Below, piece after piece: positions 26,478 through 33,744 of a DNA stretch of 36,185 nt (positions within the stretch are counted from its first letter, which is position 1; every line of letters starts with the position of its first letter). The stretch lies in the NCBI GenBank assembly GCA_963205335.1, contig CAUJIM010000047.1, positions 1-36,185 on the forward strand, given 5' to 3'. The stretch comes from Pseudomonadota bacterium. Lineage in GTDB: Bacteria > Pseudomonadota > Gammaproteobacteria > Burkholderiales > Burkholderiaceae_C. Made by a program: the position numbers and the translations under genes. The notes under the pieces are model-generated. The model saw nothing but the letters and a program-made list of their open reading frames with translations. It was not told the origin of the DNA and ran no database searches.

Positions 26478-28397
26478 TCAGGCTTTGGAAGTGATGTCCC
26501 GTGCGATCCGTTCGACGAAAGCGTCGAGAGACATCACGCCCAGGTCCACGTTCCCCCGGGCGCGCACTGCGACGCTGCCTGCCGCCTTCTCCTTGTCGCC
26601 CGCGACGAGGATGTAGGGCGGCTTTTGCATCGCAAACTCGCGTATTTTATACGTAATCTTCTGGCTCCCCAGGCCGGTCACTACCCTAAGGTCTTGATTC
26701 GGCAATGCTTTTTGCAGCTTTGCGGCAATTTCGCGACAGTAGTCGGCCTGCGCATCGGTAATATTGAGCACTGCCACCTGCACTGGCGCGAGCCAGGTGG
26801 GCAGCGCGCCCGCGTGCTGCTCGATCAGGATGCCGATGAAGCGCTCCAGGCTGCCGACGATGGCGCGGTGCAGCATCACCGGGCGGTGGCGCGCGCCGTC
26901 TTCGCCCACGTATTCGGCGTCCAGCCGCTCCGGCATCGAGAAGTCCACCTGGATGGTGCCGCACTGCCACTGGCGCCCGATGGCGTCCTTGAGCGTGTAT
27001 TCGATCTTGGGGCCGTAGAACGCGCCCTCGCCGGGCGAGATTTCATACGCGCAGCCCGAGGCCTGCAGGCTGTGGATCAGCGCCGCCTCGGCCTTGTCCC
27101 AGCTCTCGTCCGAGCCGATGCGCGCGTCCGGGCGCGTGGCCACCTTGTAGATGATGTCGCTGAAGCCGAAGTCCTTGTAGACCTTCTGTAGGAGCGCCGT
27201 GTAGGCTGTGCATTCGGGCAGGATCTGGTCCTCGGTGCAGAAGATGTGGCCGTCGTCCTGCGTGAACGCGCGCACGCGCATGATGCCGTGCAGGCCGCCC
27301 GTGGGCTCGTTCCTGTGGCACTGGCCGAATTCGCCGTAGCGCAGCGGCAGGTCGCGGTAGCTTTTCACGCCCTGCTTGAAGATCAGGATGTGGCCGGGAC
27401 AGTTCATCGGCTTCAGGGCGTAGTCGCGCTTCTCGCTCTCGGTGGTGAACATGTTCTCGCGGTACTTGTCCCAGTGGCCGGTCTTTTCCCAGAGCGTCTT
27501 GTCCAGGATCTGCGGCGCCTTGACCTCCTGGTAGCCGTTGTCACGGTAGACCTGCCGCATGTACTGTTCCACCTCCTGCCAGACGGCCCAGCCGCGCGGG
27601 TGCCAGAACACCGTGCCCGGCGAGTGCTCGTCGATGTGGAACAGGTCGAGCTCGCGCCCGAGCCTGCGGTGGTCGCGCTTTTCCGCCTCTTCGAGCATCG
27701 TCAGGTACTGCTGCAGGTCTTCCTTGCTCGCCCAGGCGGTGCCGTAGATGCGCTGCAGCATCTCGTTGCGGTGGTCGCCCCGCCAGTAGGCGCCGGCCAC
27801 CTTCATCAGCTTGAAGTGCCTGAGCTTGCCCGTGCTGGGTACGTGCGGGCCGCGGCACAGATCCTCGAAGCCGCCCTCGCGGTACAGGCTGACTTCCTGG
27901 TCCTGCGGGATGCTCTGGATGATCTCGGCCTTGTAGTGTTCGCCGATGCCCTTGAAGTGCGCGACGGCTTCGTCGCGCGGCAGCACGCGGCGCAGCACCG
28001 GCTCGTCCCTGGCGGCGAGTTCCGCCATGCGCTTCTCGATCGCCGCGAGATCGTCGGGCGTGAACGGGCGCCTGTAGGCGAAGTCGTAATAGAAGCCGTT
28101 CTCGATCACCGGGCCGATGGTCACCTGCGCGTCGGGGAACAGTTCCTTGACCGCATAGGCCAGCAGGTGGGCGGTGGAGTGGCGGATCACCTCCAGCCCT
28201 TCCGCGTCCTTGGCAGTCAGGATGGAGAGTTCGCTGTCCCTGGCGATGGAAAAGGAGGTATCGACGACCTTGCCATCGACCTTGCCCGCGACCGCGGCCT
28301 TGGCCAGGCCGGAACCGATCGACGCGGCCACCTCGGCGACCGTGACCGGGCCGGGAAATGGACGTTTGGAGCCGTCGGGGAGGGTGATCTGAATCAT
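26478..28397 (-). CDS. thrS: Threonyl-tRNA synthetase
   Basis: ThrRS charges tRNA(Thr) and edits mischarged Ser. The 639-residue protein has the N-terminal TGS domain (1-60) and the editing domain with the metal motif HSTAH (73-77). The class II core carries the zinc-ligand Cys in [10 protein letters not shown], motif 2 near [20 protein letters not shown] and motif 3 in [17 protein letters not shown]-terminal anticodon-binding domain ends it. ATG at 28397 ([12 protein letters not shown]) matches the family start and has AAGGAT upstream. It leads the block thrS-infC-rpmI-rplT-pheS-pheT-ihfA. Its leader (28398-28551) carries a probable threonine attenuator. Confidence 0.97.
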   Translation of the reverse strand: MIQITLPDGSKRPFPGPVTVAEVAASIGSGLAKAAVAGKVDGKVVDTSFSIARDSELSILTAKDAEGLEVIRHSTAHLLAYAVKELFPDAQVTIGPVIENGFYYDFAYRRPFTPDDLAAIEKRMAELAARDEPVLRRVLPRDEAVAHFKGIGEHYKAEIIQSIPQDQEVSLYREGGFEDLCRGPHVPSTGKLRHFKLMKVAGAYWRGDHRNEMLQRIYGTAWASKEDLQQYLTMLEEAEKRDHRRLGRELDLFHIDEHSPGTVFWHPRGWAVWQEVEQYMRQVYRDNGYQEVKAPQILDKTLWEKTGHWDKYRENMFTTESEKRDYALKPMNCPGHILIFKQGVKSYRDLPLRYGEFGQCHRNEPTGGLHGIMRVRAFTQDDGHIFCTEDQILPECTAYTALLQKVYKDFGFSDIIYKVATRPDARIGSDESWDKAEAALIHSLQASGCAYEISPGEGAFYGPKIEYTLKDAIGRQWQCGTIQVDFSMPERLDAEYVGEDGARHRPVMLHRAIVGSLERFIGILIEQHAGALPTWLAPVQVAVLNITDAQADYCREIAAKLQKALPNQDLRVVTGLGSQKITYKIREFAMQKPPYILVAGDKEKAAGSVAVRARGNVDLGVMSLDAFVERIARDITSKA

Positions 28398-28433
28398 GGC
28401 GGGATCCTTGCGAAGAGCGGGCAGACAAGACAA

Positions 28434-28461
28434 CAAAAAAGCGCGGCACTCGGTCCGCGCT
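28434..28461 (-). terminator. Intrinsic terminator in the thrS leader (segments 3:4)
   Basis: Minus-strand arms AGCGCGG (28461-28455) and CCGCGCT (28446-28440) enclose 8 bases and are followed by TTTTTGTTGTC. It lies 42 bases before the thrS ATG, where premature termination would control the gene. It might otherwise simply end the upstream decarboxylase message. Confidence 0.85.
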
Positions 28462-28551
28462 GGCTGGGGTGGAAAGGCAAGGCTTTCGAGCAGGCGCGAA
28501 CCACCGGCCTCAGCGGCCGGAATCCATCCCCGTGGTAGTTCGCGGTGTCAT
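28440..28551 (-). promoter_or_regulatory. Candidate threonine-responsive transcription attenuator of thrS
   Basis: Four segments of the classic type are visible. Segment 1 (28534-28544, CGCGAACTACC) lies across the leader-peptide Thr codons. Segment 2 (28493-28505, GGTGGTTCGCGCC) starts 4 bases after the leader stop. Segment 3 (28452-28460, GCGCGGACC) overlaps the 5' arm of the terminator. Segment 4 (28440-28446) is its 3' arm. Pairing 1:2 has 11 pairs with one G-U, 2:3 has 9 with one G-U, and 3:4 has 7. Stalling at Thr codons would cover segment 1, allow 2:3 and prevent the terminator. A ribosome at the stop would cover segment 2 and allow 3:4. Everything fits thrS being raised when charged tRNA(Thr) is scarce. 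Confidence 0.75.
28510..28551 (-). CDS. thrS leader peptide (Thr-rich, 13 residues)
   Basis: ATG at 28551 opens [13 protein letters not shown], stopping at TGA 28510-28512. Four of thirteen residues are Thr, three in a row, and the four codons are ACA, ACT, ACC and ACG, so every Thr codon is used once. AAAGG lies about 11 bases before the ATG. A small hairpin, CCGGCC/GGCCGG, surrounds the stop codon. The Thr run coincides with pairing segment 1 of the attenuator. Confidence 0.7.
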   Translation of the reverse strand: MTPRTTTGMDSGR

Positions 28552-28615
28552 AACCCGTGGTGCCTTTCTTGCCCTTGTTGGCCTGTTGCCCGGCCGATTT
28601 TACCCGCGGGCGTTT

Positions 28616-30892
28616 TCACGCCACGCAGTCGGCGTAATAGCGCGTCACGCCGTCCTTGTCCTCGATTTCCACGAGTCCGTGGATGTCGGACTCGAATCCC
28701 GGGCAGACGCGCGCGAATTCGCGTGCGAACTTCAGGTAATCGACGATTCTCTTGTTGAACACCTCGCCCGGGATCAACAGCGGGATGCCCGGCGGGTAGG
28801 GCGTGATCAGGCTGGTTGTCACGCGGCCTTCCAGGTGGTCGATCTCCACGCGCTCGGTCTTGCGCGCGGCGATGTGGGCGAACGCGTCGCTCGGCTTCAT
28901 CGCCGGGGTGAGCGGCGAGAGGTACATCTCGGTCGTCAGGCGCGCGATGTCGTAGCGCGCGTAGAGCTCGTGCACGTGCTGGCACAGGTCCTTCAGGCCC
29001 ATGTGCTCGTAGCGCCGGTGCTGCTGGCAGAACTCGGGCAGGATGCGCCACATCGGGTGGTTCTTCTCGTAGTCGTCCTTGAACTGCTGCAGCGCCGTCA
29101 GCATGGTGTTCCAGCGGCCCTTGGTGATGCCGATGGTGAACATGATGAAGAAGCTGTAGAGCCCGGTCTTTTCCACCACCACGCCGTGCTCGGCCAGGTA
29201 TTTGGTGACGATGCTCGCTGGGATGCCCACCTTGTGGAACTTGCCGTCCAGATCCAGCCCCGGCGTGACGATGGTGGACTTGATCGGGTCGAGCATGTTG
29301 AAACCGTCGGCCAGGTCGCCGAAGCCGTGCCACTTGCGCGCCGGCGTGCGGCCCTTGCCGTTGGCGCGGATGATCCAGTCCTCGGCGCTGCCTATGCCCT
29401 CGGCGGCGATCTTTTCCGGCCCCCAGACCTTGAACCACCAGTCGCCCTTGCCGAATTCCTCTTCCACCTTGCGCATGGCGCGGCGGAAGTTGAGCGCCTC
29501 GATGATGGATTCCTCCACCAGCGCGGTGCCGCCCGGCGGCTCCATCATCGCCGCGGCCACGTCGCAGCTGGCGATGATGCTGTACTGCGGGCTGGTCGAG
29601 GTGTGCATCAGATACGCCTCGTTGAACAGGTGGCGGTCGAGCTTGGTCGTCTGGCTGTCCTGCACCAGCACGTGCGAGGCCTGGCTGATGCCGGCGAGCA
29701 GCTTGTGGATGGATTGCGTGGAATAGACCACCGACTTCTTCGGCCGCGCGCGCTTCTTGCCCATCGCGTGGTAGCTGCCATAGAACGGGTGGAACGCGGC
29801 GTGCGGCAGCCAGGCCTCGTCGAAGTGCAGGTTGTCGACGTAGCCATCGAGCATCTGCTTGATGGTCTCGGTGTTGTAGAGCACGCCGTCGTAGGTGGAC
29901 TGCGTGAGCGTGAGGATGCGCGGGCGCACCTTCTTGGCGTCCACGCCCTTGAGCAGCGGGTTGGCGCGGATCTTGGCCTGGATCGCCGCGGGCTCGAACT
30001 CGCTTTGCGGGATCGGGCCGATGATGCCGAAATGGTTGCGCGTGGGCTTGAGGAAGACCGGGATCGCCCCCGTCATGATGATCGAGTGCAGGATCGACTT
30101 GTGGCAGTTGCGGTCGACCACCACCACGTCGCCCGGCGCCACGGTGTGGTGCCAGACCATCTTGTTGCTGGTGCTGGTGCCGTTGGTCACGAAGAAGCAG
30201 TGGTCGGCGTTGAAGATGCGCGCGGCGTTGCGCTCGCTCTCGCCGATGGCGCCGTCGTGGTCCAGCAGCTGGCCCAGCTCCTCGACCGCGTTGCACACGT
30301 CGGCGCGCAGCATGTTCTCGCCGTAGAACTGGTGGTACATCTGCCCGATCGGGCTCTTGAGGAAGGCCACGCCGCCGGAGTGCCCGGGGCAGTGCCACGA
30401 ATAGGAGCCGTCCTCGGCGTAGTCGAGCAGCGCCTTGAAGAAAGGCGGCTGGATAGTCTCCAGGTAGCCCTTGGCCTCGCGGATGATGTGGCGCGCGACG
30501 AATTCCGGCGTGTCCTCGAACATGTGGATGAAGCCGTGCAGCTCGCGCAGGATGTCGTTGGGCAGGTGGCGGCTGGTCTTGGTTTCGCCATAGATGTAGA
30601 TCGGCACGTCCGGGTTCTTGCGCCGCACCTCGCCGATGAAGGCGCGCAGGCTGTGCACGATCGGGTCTTGTCCCGAGCCCAGCGTGAATTCCTCGTCGTC
30701 GATCGACAGGATGAACGCGCTGGCACGGCTTTGCTGCTGCGCGAACTGGCTCAGGTCGCCATAGCTCGTCACGCCGAGGACCTCGAACCCCTCCTGCTCG
30801 ATGGCTTGCGCCAGCGCGCGGATGCCGAGCCCGGAGGTATTGTCAGAACGATAGTCCTCGTCGATGATGACGATGGGAAAGCGGAATTTCAT
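28616..30892 (-). CDS. Orn/Lys/Arg decarboxylase, PLP fold type I
   Basis: A 758-residue basic amino-acid decarboxylase of the AdiA/LdcC/SpeF family, PLP-dependent, cytoplasmic. The N-terminal wing domain resembles a response-regulator fold (FPIVIIDEDYRSDN...). The PLP core shows CFFVTNGTSTSNKMVWH, the cofactor Asp in FDEAWLPHAAF and the Schiff-base Lys in STQSIHKLLAGISQ (Lys397). The C-terminal domain includes ITPYPPGIPLLIPGE, typical of the family. ATG at 30892 (MKFRFPIV) was chosen because upstream sequence in the open frame is not conserved-looking. Whether the substrate is arginine, lysine or ornithine cannot be decided from motifs. It is divergent from nfeD and lies upstream of the thrS leader. 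Confidence 0.92.
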   Translation of the reverse strand: MKFRFPIVIIDEDYRSDNTSGLGIRALAQAIEQEGFEVLGVTSYGDLSQFAQQQSRASAFILSIDDEEFTLGSGQDPIVHSLRAFIGEVRRKNPDVPIYIYGETKTSRHLPNDILRELHGFIHMFEDTPEFVARHIIREAKGYLETIQPPFFKALLDYAEDGSYSWHCPGHSGGVAFLKSPIGQMYHQFYGENMLRADVCNAVEELGQLLDHDGAIGESERNAARIFNADHCFFVTNGTSTSNKMVWHHTVAPGDVVVVDRNCHKSILHSIIMTGAIPVFLKPTRNHFGIIGPIPQSEFEPAAIQAKIRANPLLKGVDAKKVRPRILTLTQSTYDGVLYNTETIKQMLDGYVDNLHFDEAWLPHAAFHPFYGSYHAMGKKRARPKKSVVYSTQSIHKLLAGISQASHVLVQDSQTTKLDRHLFNEAYLMHTSTSPQYSIIASCDVAAAMMEPPGGTALVEESIIEALNFRRAMRKVEEEFGKGDWWFKVWGPEKIAAEGIGSAEDWIIRANGKGRTPARKWHGFGDLADGFNMLDPIKSTIVTPGLDLDGKFHKVGIPASIVTKYLAEHGVVVEKTGLYSFFIMFTIGITKGRWNTMLTALQQFKDDYEKNHPMWRILPEFCQQHRRYEHMGLKDLCQHVHELYARYDIARLTTEMYLSPLTPAMKPSDAFAHIAARKTERVEIDHLEGRVTTSLITPYPPGIPLLIPGEVFNKRIVDYLKFAREFARVCPGFESDIHGLVEIEDKDGVTRYYADCVA

Positions 30893-31029
30893 GCGCTGCC
30901 TCCGGCAAGCCTTGGGTTGGCCAAACAGGCGCGAAGTGTATGAAAACCGCGGCGCCGTCTGGGAAAGTCTGACCAATCGGCACAAAATCGGCATGTTCGG
31001 GCGGATTTCAAGAGAAGGGGGTTGTTGCC

Positions 31030-31461
31030 ATGGACCTGAATGCATCCACGCTCTGGTGGCTGATGACCGGTGTGGTGGTCATCGTCGAGCTGCTCAGCGG
31101 GACGTTCTATTTGCTGATGCTGGCGATCGGCCTGGCGGCCGGGGCCCTCGCTGCGCATGCGGGGCTGGCGCCGATGGCGCAGATCGCGATCAGCGCCGTG
31201 GTGGGGGCGGGCGCGGTACTGGTGGCCTACTACGCCAAGCGCAAGCGCCCCGGAGATCCGTCGGTGCGCGCGGACCGGAGCGTCAACCTGGACGTGGGCG
31301 AGACGGTGTATGTCGACGCCTGGCAGGCCGATGGCACGGCCGTGGTGAAATACCGCGGTGCGAGCTGGACGGCGGTGCACCGCGAAGGCGTGGCTCCGGT
31401 GACTGGCGCGCACCGCGTGGCCGAGCTGGTCGGCAGTCGCCTGCTGGTGGATCCGGTCTGA
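31030..31461 (+). CDS. NfeD-family membrane protein
   Basis: A 143-residue short NfeD protein. Two or three membrane helices (about 8-26, 28-46, 48-66) are followed by a C-terminal OB-fold domain (VNLDVGETVYVDAWQADGTA, VVKYRGASWTAV...). Such proteins work with stomatin/SPFH partners, the gene for which follows 57 bases downstream. ATG at 31030 is preceded by AGAAGGGGG. The pair is thought to organise membrane microdomains or protein quality control. Confidence 0.9.
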   Translation: MDLNASTLWWLMTGVVVIVELLSGTFYLLMLAIGLAAGALAAHAGLAPMAQIAISAVVGAGAVLVAYYAKRKRPGDPSVRADRSVNLDVGETVYVDAWQADGTAVVKYRGASWTAVHREGVAPVTGAHRVAELVGSRLLVDPV

Positions 31462-31518
31462 GGCCGTGCGCCTGCCCATGCGGGGCCGGCATTGTTTTAC
31501 CCATCATTGAAAGTTGAC

Positions 31519-32442
31519 ATGGAAGTTGCCATAGCCGTTTTCATCATCGCGGTGGTCTTCATCGTGCGTGCCGTCCAGATCGTGCCCCAGCAGCACGCCT
31601 GGGTCATCGAGCGGCTGGGCAAGTACGCCGGCACGCTCGCGCCGGGACCGAAATTCATCATCCCGTTCATCGACCGCGTGGCCTACAAGCACAGCCTCAA
31701 GGAAATCCCGCTCGACGTGCCCAGCCAGGTCTGCATTACGCGCGACAACACGCAGCTGCAGGTCGACGGCGTGCTGTACTTCCAGGTGACCGACCCGATG
31801 CGCGCGAGCTACGGCTCGAGCAACTACGTCGTCGCCATCACCCAGCTGGCGCAAACCTCGCTGCGCAGCGTGATCGGCAAGCTCGAACTCGACAAGACCT
31901 TCGAAGAGCGCGACCTGATCAACGCGAAGGTGGTGGAGGCCATCGACGAAGCGGCGCTCAACTGGGGCGTCAAGGTGCTGCGCTACGAAATCAAGGACCT
32001 CACGCCGCCGGCCGAGATCCTGCGCGCGATGCAGGCGCAAATCACCGCCGAGCGCGAAAAGCGCGCGGTGATCGCCACCTCCGAGGGCAAACGCCAGGAG
32101 GAGATCAACCTCGCCGACGGCCAGAAGCAGGCCGCGATCGCCCGCTCCGAGGGCGAGAAGCAGGCGGCCATCAACAACGCGCAAGGCGAGGCGGCGGCGA
32201 TCACGGCCGTGGCCGTGGCCAATGCCGAGGCGATCGAGCGCGTGGCGGCGGCCATACGCCTGCCTGCCGGCGACCAGGCGGTGCAGCTCAAGGTGGCGGA
32301 AAAGGCCGTCGATGCCTACAGCCGTGTGGCGTCGGACGCCACCACCACGCTGGTGGTGCCGAGCAACATGACGGAAGTCTCGACCCTGATCGCCTCGGCC
32401 ATGAAGATGGTCCAGTCGGGGCAGCGGCCCGCCGGAGGCTGA
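31519..32442 (+). CDS. SPFH/stomatin-like protein (paraslipin, QmcA-like)
   Basis: A 307-residue stomatin-family protein. The N-terminal membrane anchor (about 3-20) is followed by the SPFH domain, VPQQHAWVIERLGKYAGTLA to RYEIKDLTPPAEILRAMQAQ. A long Ala/Glu-rich coiled coil comes next (EGKRQEEINLADGQKQAAIA). It probably oligomerises at the inner membrane and interacts with the NfeD protein encoded upstream. ATG at 31519 (MEVAIAVFI) was preferred over a start nine codons earlier because the anchor begins here. Confidence 0.92.
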   Translation: MEVAIAVFIIAVVFIVRAVQIVPQQHAWVIERLGKYAGTLAPGPKFIIPFIDRVAYKHSLKEIPLDVPSQVCITRDNTQLQVDGVLYFQVTDPMRASYGSSNYVVAITQLAQTSLRSVIGKLELDKTFEERDLINAKVVEAIDEAALNWGVKVLRYEIKDLTPPAEILRAMQAQITAEREKRAVIATSEGKRQEEINLADGQKQAAIARSEGEKQAAINNAQGEAAAITAVAVANAEAIERVAAAIRLPAGDQAVQLKVAEKAVDAYSRVASDATTTLVVPSNMTEVSTLIASAMKMVQSGQRPAGG

Positions 32443-32491
32443 TGGGGCGCGGACCCGGTGCCGTGTATTGCGCTCAAGGCCTGCCAAGACG

Positions 32492-33058
32492 ATGTTTTTG
32501 ACGATTCCCACCCTCATGACCTGGGCGCGCATCGTCGCGATCCCGCTGATCGTCGGGGTGTTCTACCTGCCGCTGGAGCCCGTGACGTGCAATTGGGTCG
32601 CGACGGTGTTGTTCGTGGTGTTCGCCGCGACCGATTGGCTCGACGGCTTTCTGGCGCGCAAGCTCAATCAGACCTCGGCGTTTGGCGCGTTTCTCGATCC
32701 GGTGGCCGACAAGTTCCTGGTGTGCGCGTCGCTGCTGGTGCTGGTGCATCTCGGACGGGTGGACGTGTTTGTGGCGCTCATCATCATCGGGCGTGAAATT
32801 GCCATCAGCGCGCTGCGCGAGTGGATGGCGCACATCGGCGCGAGCAAGAGCGTGGCGGTGCACATGCTGGGCAAGCTCAAGACGACGGTGCAGATGCTCG
32901 CGATTCCTTTCCTGCTCTACGACGGCCACCTGTTCGGTGTCGTCGACACCGGCGTCTGGGGCACCTGGCTGATCTGGCTCGCCGCGGTGCTCACCGTCTG
33001 GTCGATGGTCTATTACCTGCGGCGTGCCTTGCCCGAAATCAGGGCCCGATCCGCATGA
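32492..33058 (+). CDS. pgsA: CDP-diacylglycerol-glycerol-3-phosphate 3-phosphatidyltransferase
   Basis: PgsA makes phosphatidylglycerol phosphate from CDP-diacylglycerol, the committed step to phosphatidylglycerol and cardiolipin, in the inner membrane. The 188-residue protein opens MFLTIPTLMTWARIVAIPLI. It has the CDP-alcohol phosphotransferase motif D-G-x2-A-R-x8-G-x3-D-x3-D in DWLDGFLARKL...GAFLDPVADK. ATG at 32492 matches family starts. It follows the stomatin gene by about 50 bases on the same strand. Confidence 0.95.
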   Translation: MFLTIPTLMTWARIVAIPLIVGVFYLPLEPVTCNWVATVLFVVFAATDWLDGFLARKLNQTSAFGAFLDPVADKFLVCASLLVLVHLGRVDVFVALIIIGREIAISALREWMAHIGASKSVAVHMLGKLKTTVQMLAIPFLLYDGHLFGVVDTGVWGTWLIWLAAVLTVWSMVYYLRRALPEIRARSA

Positions 33059-33163
33059 GGTGCCCGTTGGTTCGCGTGGTGCGGATCGCGGGTCCGGATT
33101 CGTGCCGGAGGCGGGCAAATGCGACTAGAATTTGGCCCGGACGCGGCTCGGTAGTGCGACTGA

Positions 33164-33192
33164 TTGACACCCGAAAACGCTGCGGCTCTAAT
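33164..33192 (+). promoter_or_regulatory. hupB promoter
   Basis: A -35 TTGACA (33164-33169, perfect consensus), a 17-base spacer and a -10 TCTAAT (33187-33192). Transcription would begin at about 33199, leaving a leader of about 120 bases before the hupB GTG. Confidence 0.75.
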
Positions 33193-33196
33193 GACG

Positions 33197-33249
33197 CGGC
33201 TGCCCAGTGCAGCCGTCCCTGTTTCACCGCCAGGCGTCAGTGGGCAGCC
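33197..33249 (+). promoter_or_regulatory. Alternative hairpins at the 5' end of the hupB leader
   Basis: A local hairpin pairs CGGCTGC (33197-33203) with GCAGCCG (33209-33215). A longer one pairs GGCTGCCCAGTG (33198-33209) with CAGTGGGCAGCC (33238-33249), 11 of 12 positions. They share the first arm and exclude each other. Confidence 0.45.
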
Positions 33250-33318
33250 CTTGGGCCGTGCGCGTGAGAGTGCGACAGATACCAGACATTTCATCCACCC
33301 TTCCATGAGAGGCACCCT

Positions 33319-33591
33319 GTGAACAAAACCGAACTGATTGAGCACATTGCGAACCATGCAGACATCTCCAAGGCCGCAGCCACGCGCGCGCTGGAGTCGA
33401 CGATCGACGCGGTCAAGAAAACTTTGAAAAAGGGCGGTACGGTGTCGCTCGTGGGGTTCGGCACTTTCGCGGTGGGCAAGCGTGCGGCGCGCACGGGTCG
33501 CAATCCTCGTACCGGCGCCACGATTAAAATCAAGGCCGCCAAGGTGCCAAAGTTCCGTCCGGGCAAGGCGTTGAAGGACGCCTTGAATTGA
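33319..33591 (+). CDS. hupB: DNA-binding protein HU
   Basis: HU is the abundant nucleoid protein that bends and compacts DNA without strong sequence preference. The 90-residue chain opens [20 protein letters not shown] and contains [20 protein letters not shown] and [20 protein letters not shown], the DNA-embracing arm with its conserved RNPRTG. The start is GTG at 33319, after GAGAGGC. A strong sigma-70 promoter and a structured leader precede it. The order hupB, then ppiD, is that of E. coli, here with a tRNA-Val gene between. Confidence 0.96.
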   Translation: MNKTELIEHIANHADISKAAATRALESTIDAVKKTLKKGGTVSLVGFGTFAVGKRAARTGRNPRTGATIKIKAAKVPKFRPGKALKDALN

Positions 33592-33606
33592 CAGGTGAGC
33601 AATAGT

Positions 33607-33682
33607 GGGTGCTTAGCTCAGTTGGTAGAGCGGCGCCCTTACAAGGCGTAGGTCGGCGGTTCGAGACCGTCAGCACCCACCA
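33607..33682 (+). tRNA. tRNA-Val (anticodon TAC)
   Basis: A 76-base tRNA. The acceptor arms are GGGTGCT and AGCACCC, with CCA encoded at 33680-33682. The anticodon loop CTTACAA gives TAC. The T-loop GGTTCGAGACC is present. It lies 15 bases after hupB on the same strand and is probably cotranscribed. Confidence 0.95.
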
Positions 33683-33691
33683 CCCGCAATG

Positions 33692-33723
33692 AAGGCGAAC
33701 GTCGAGTTCGCCTTTTCTTTTGT
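33692..33723 (+). terminator. Intrinsic terminator after tRNA-Val
   Basis: Arms AAGGCGAAC (33692-33700) and GTTCGCCTT (33706-33714) are perfectly complementary, with the loop GTCGA, followed by TTCTTTTGTTG. It ends the hupB-tRNA-Val transcript. Confidence 0.9.
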
Positions 33724-33744
33724 TGCCGTTGAGAGAATCCGTCC

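Noticed and set aside
28469-30943. Long plus-strand open frame (824 codons) opposite the decarboxylase
   Set aside because: Low-complexity shadow of a clearly recognised PLP decarboxylase on the minus strand.
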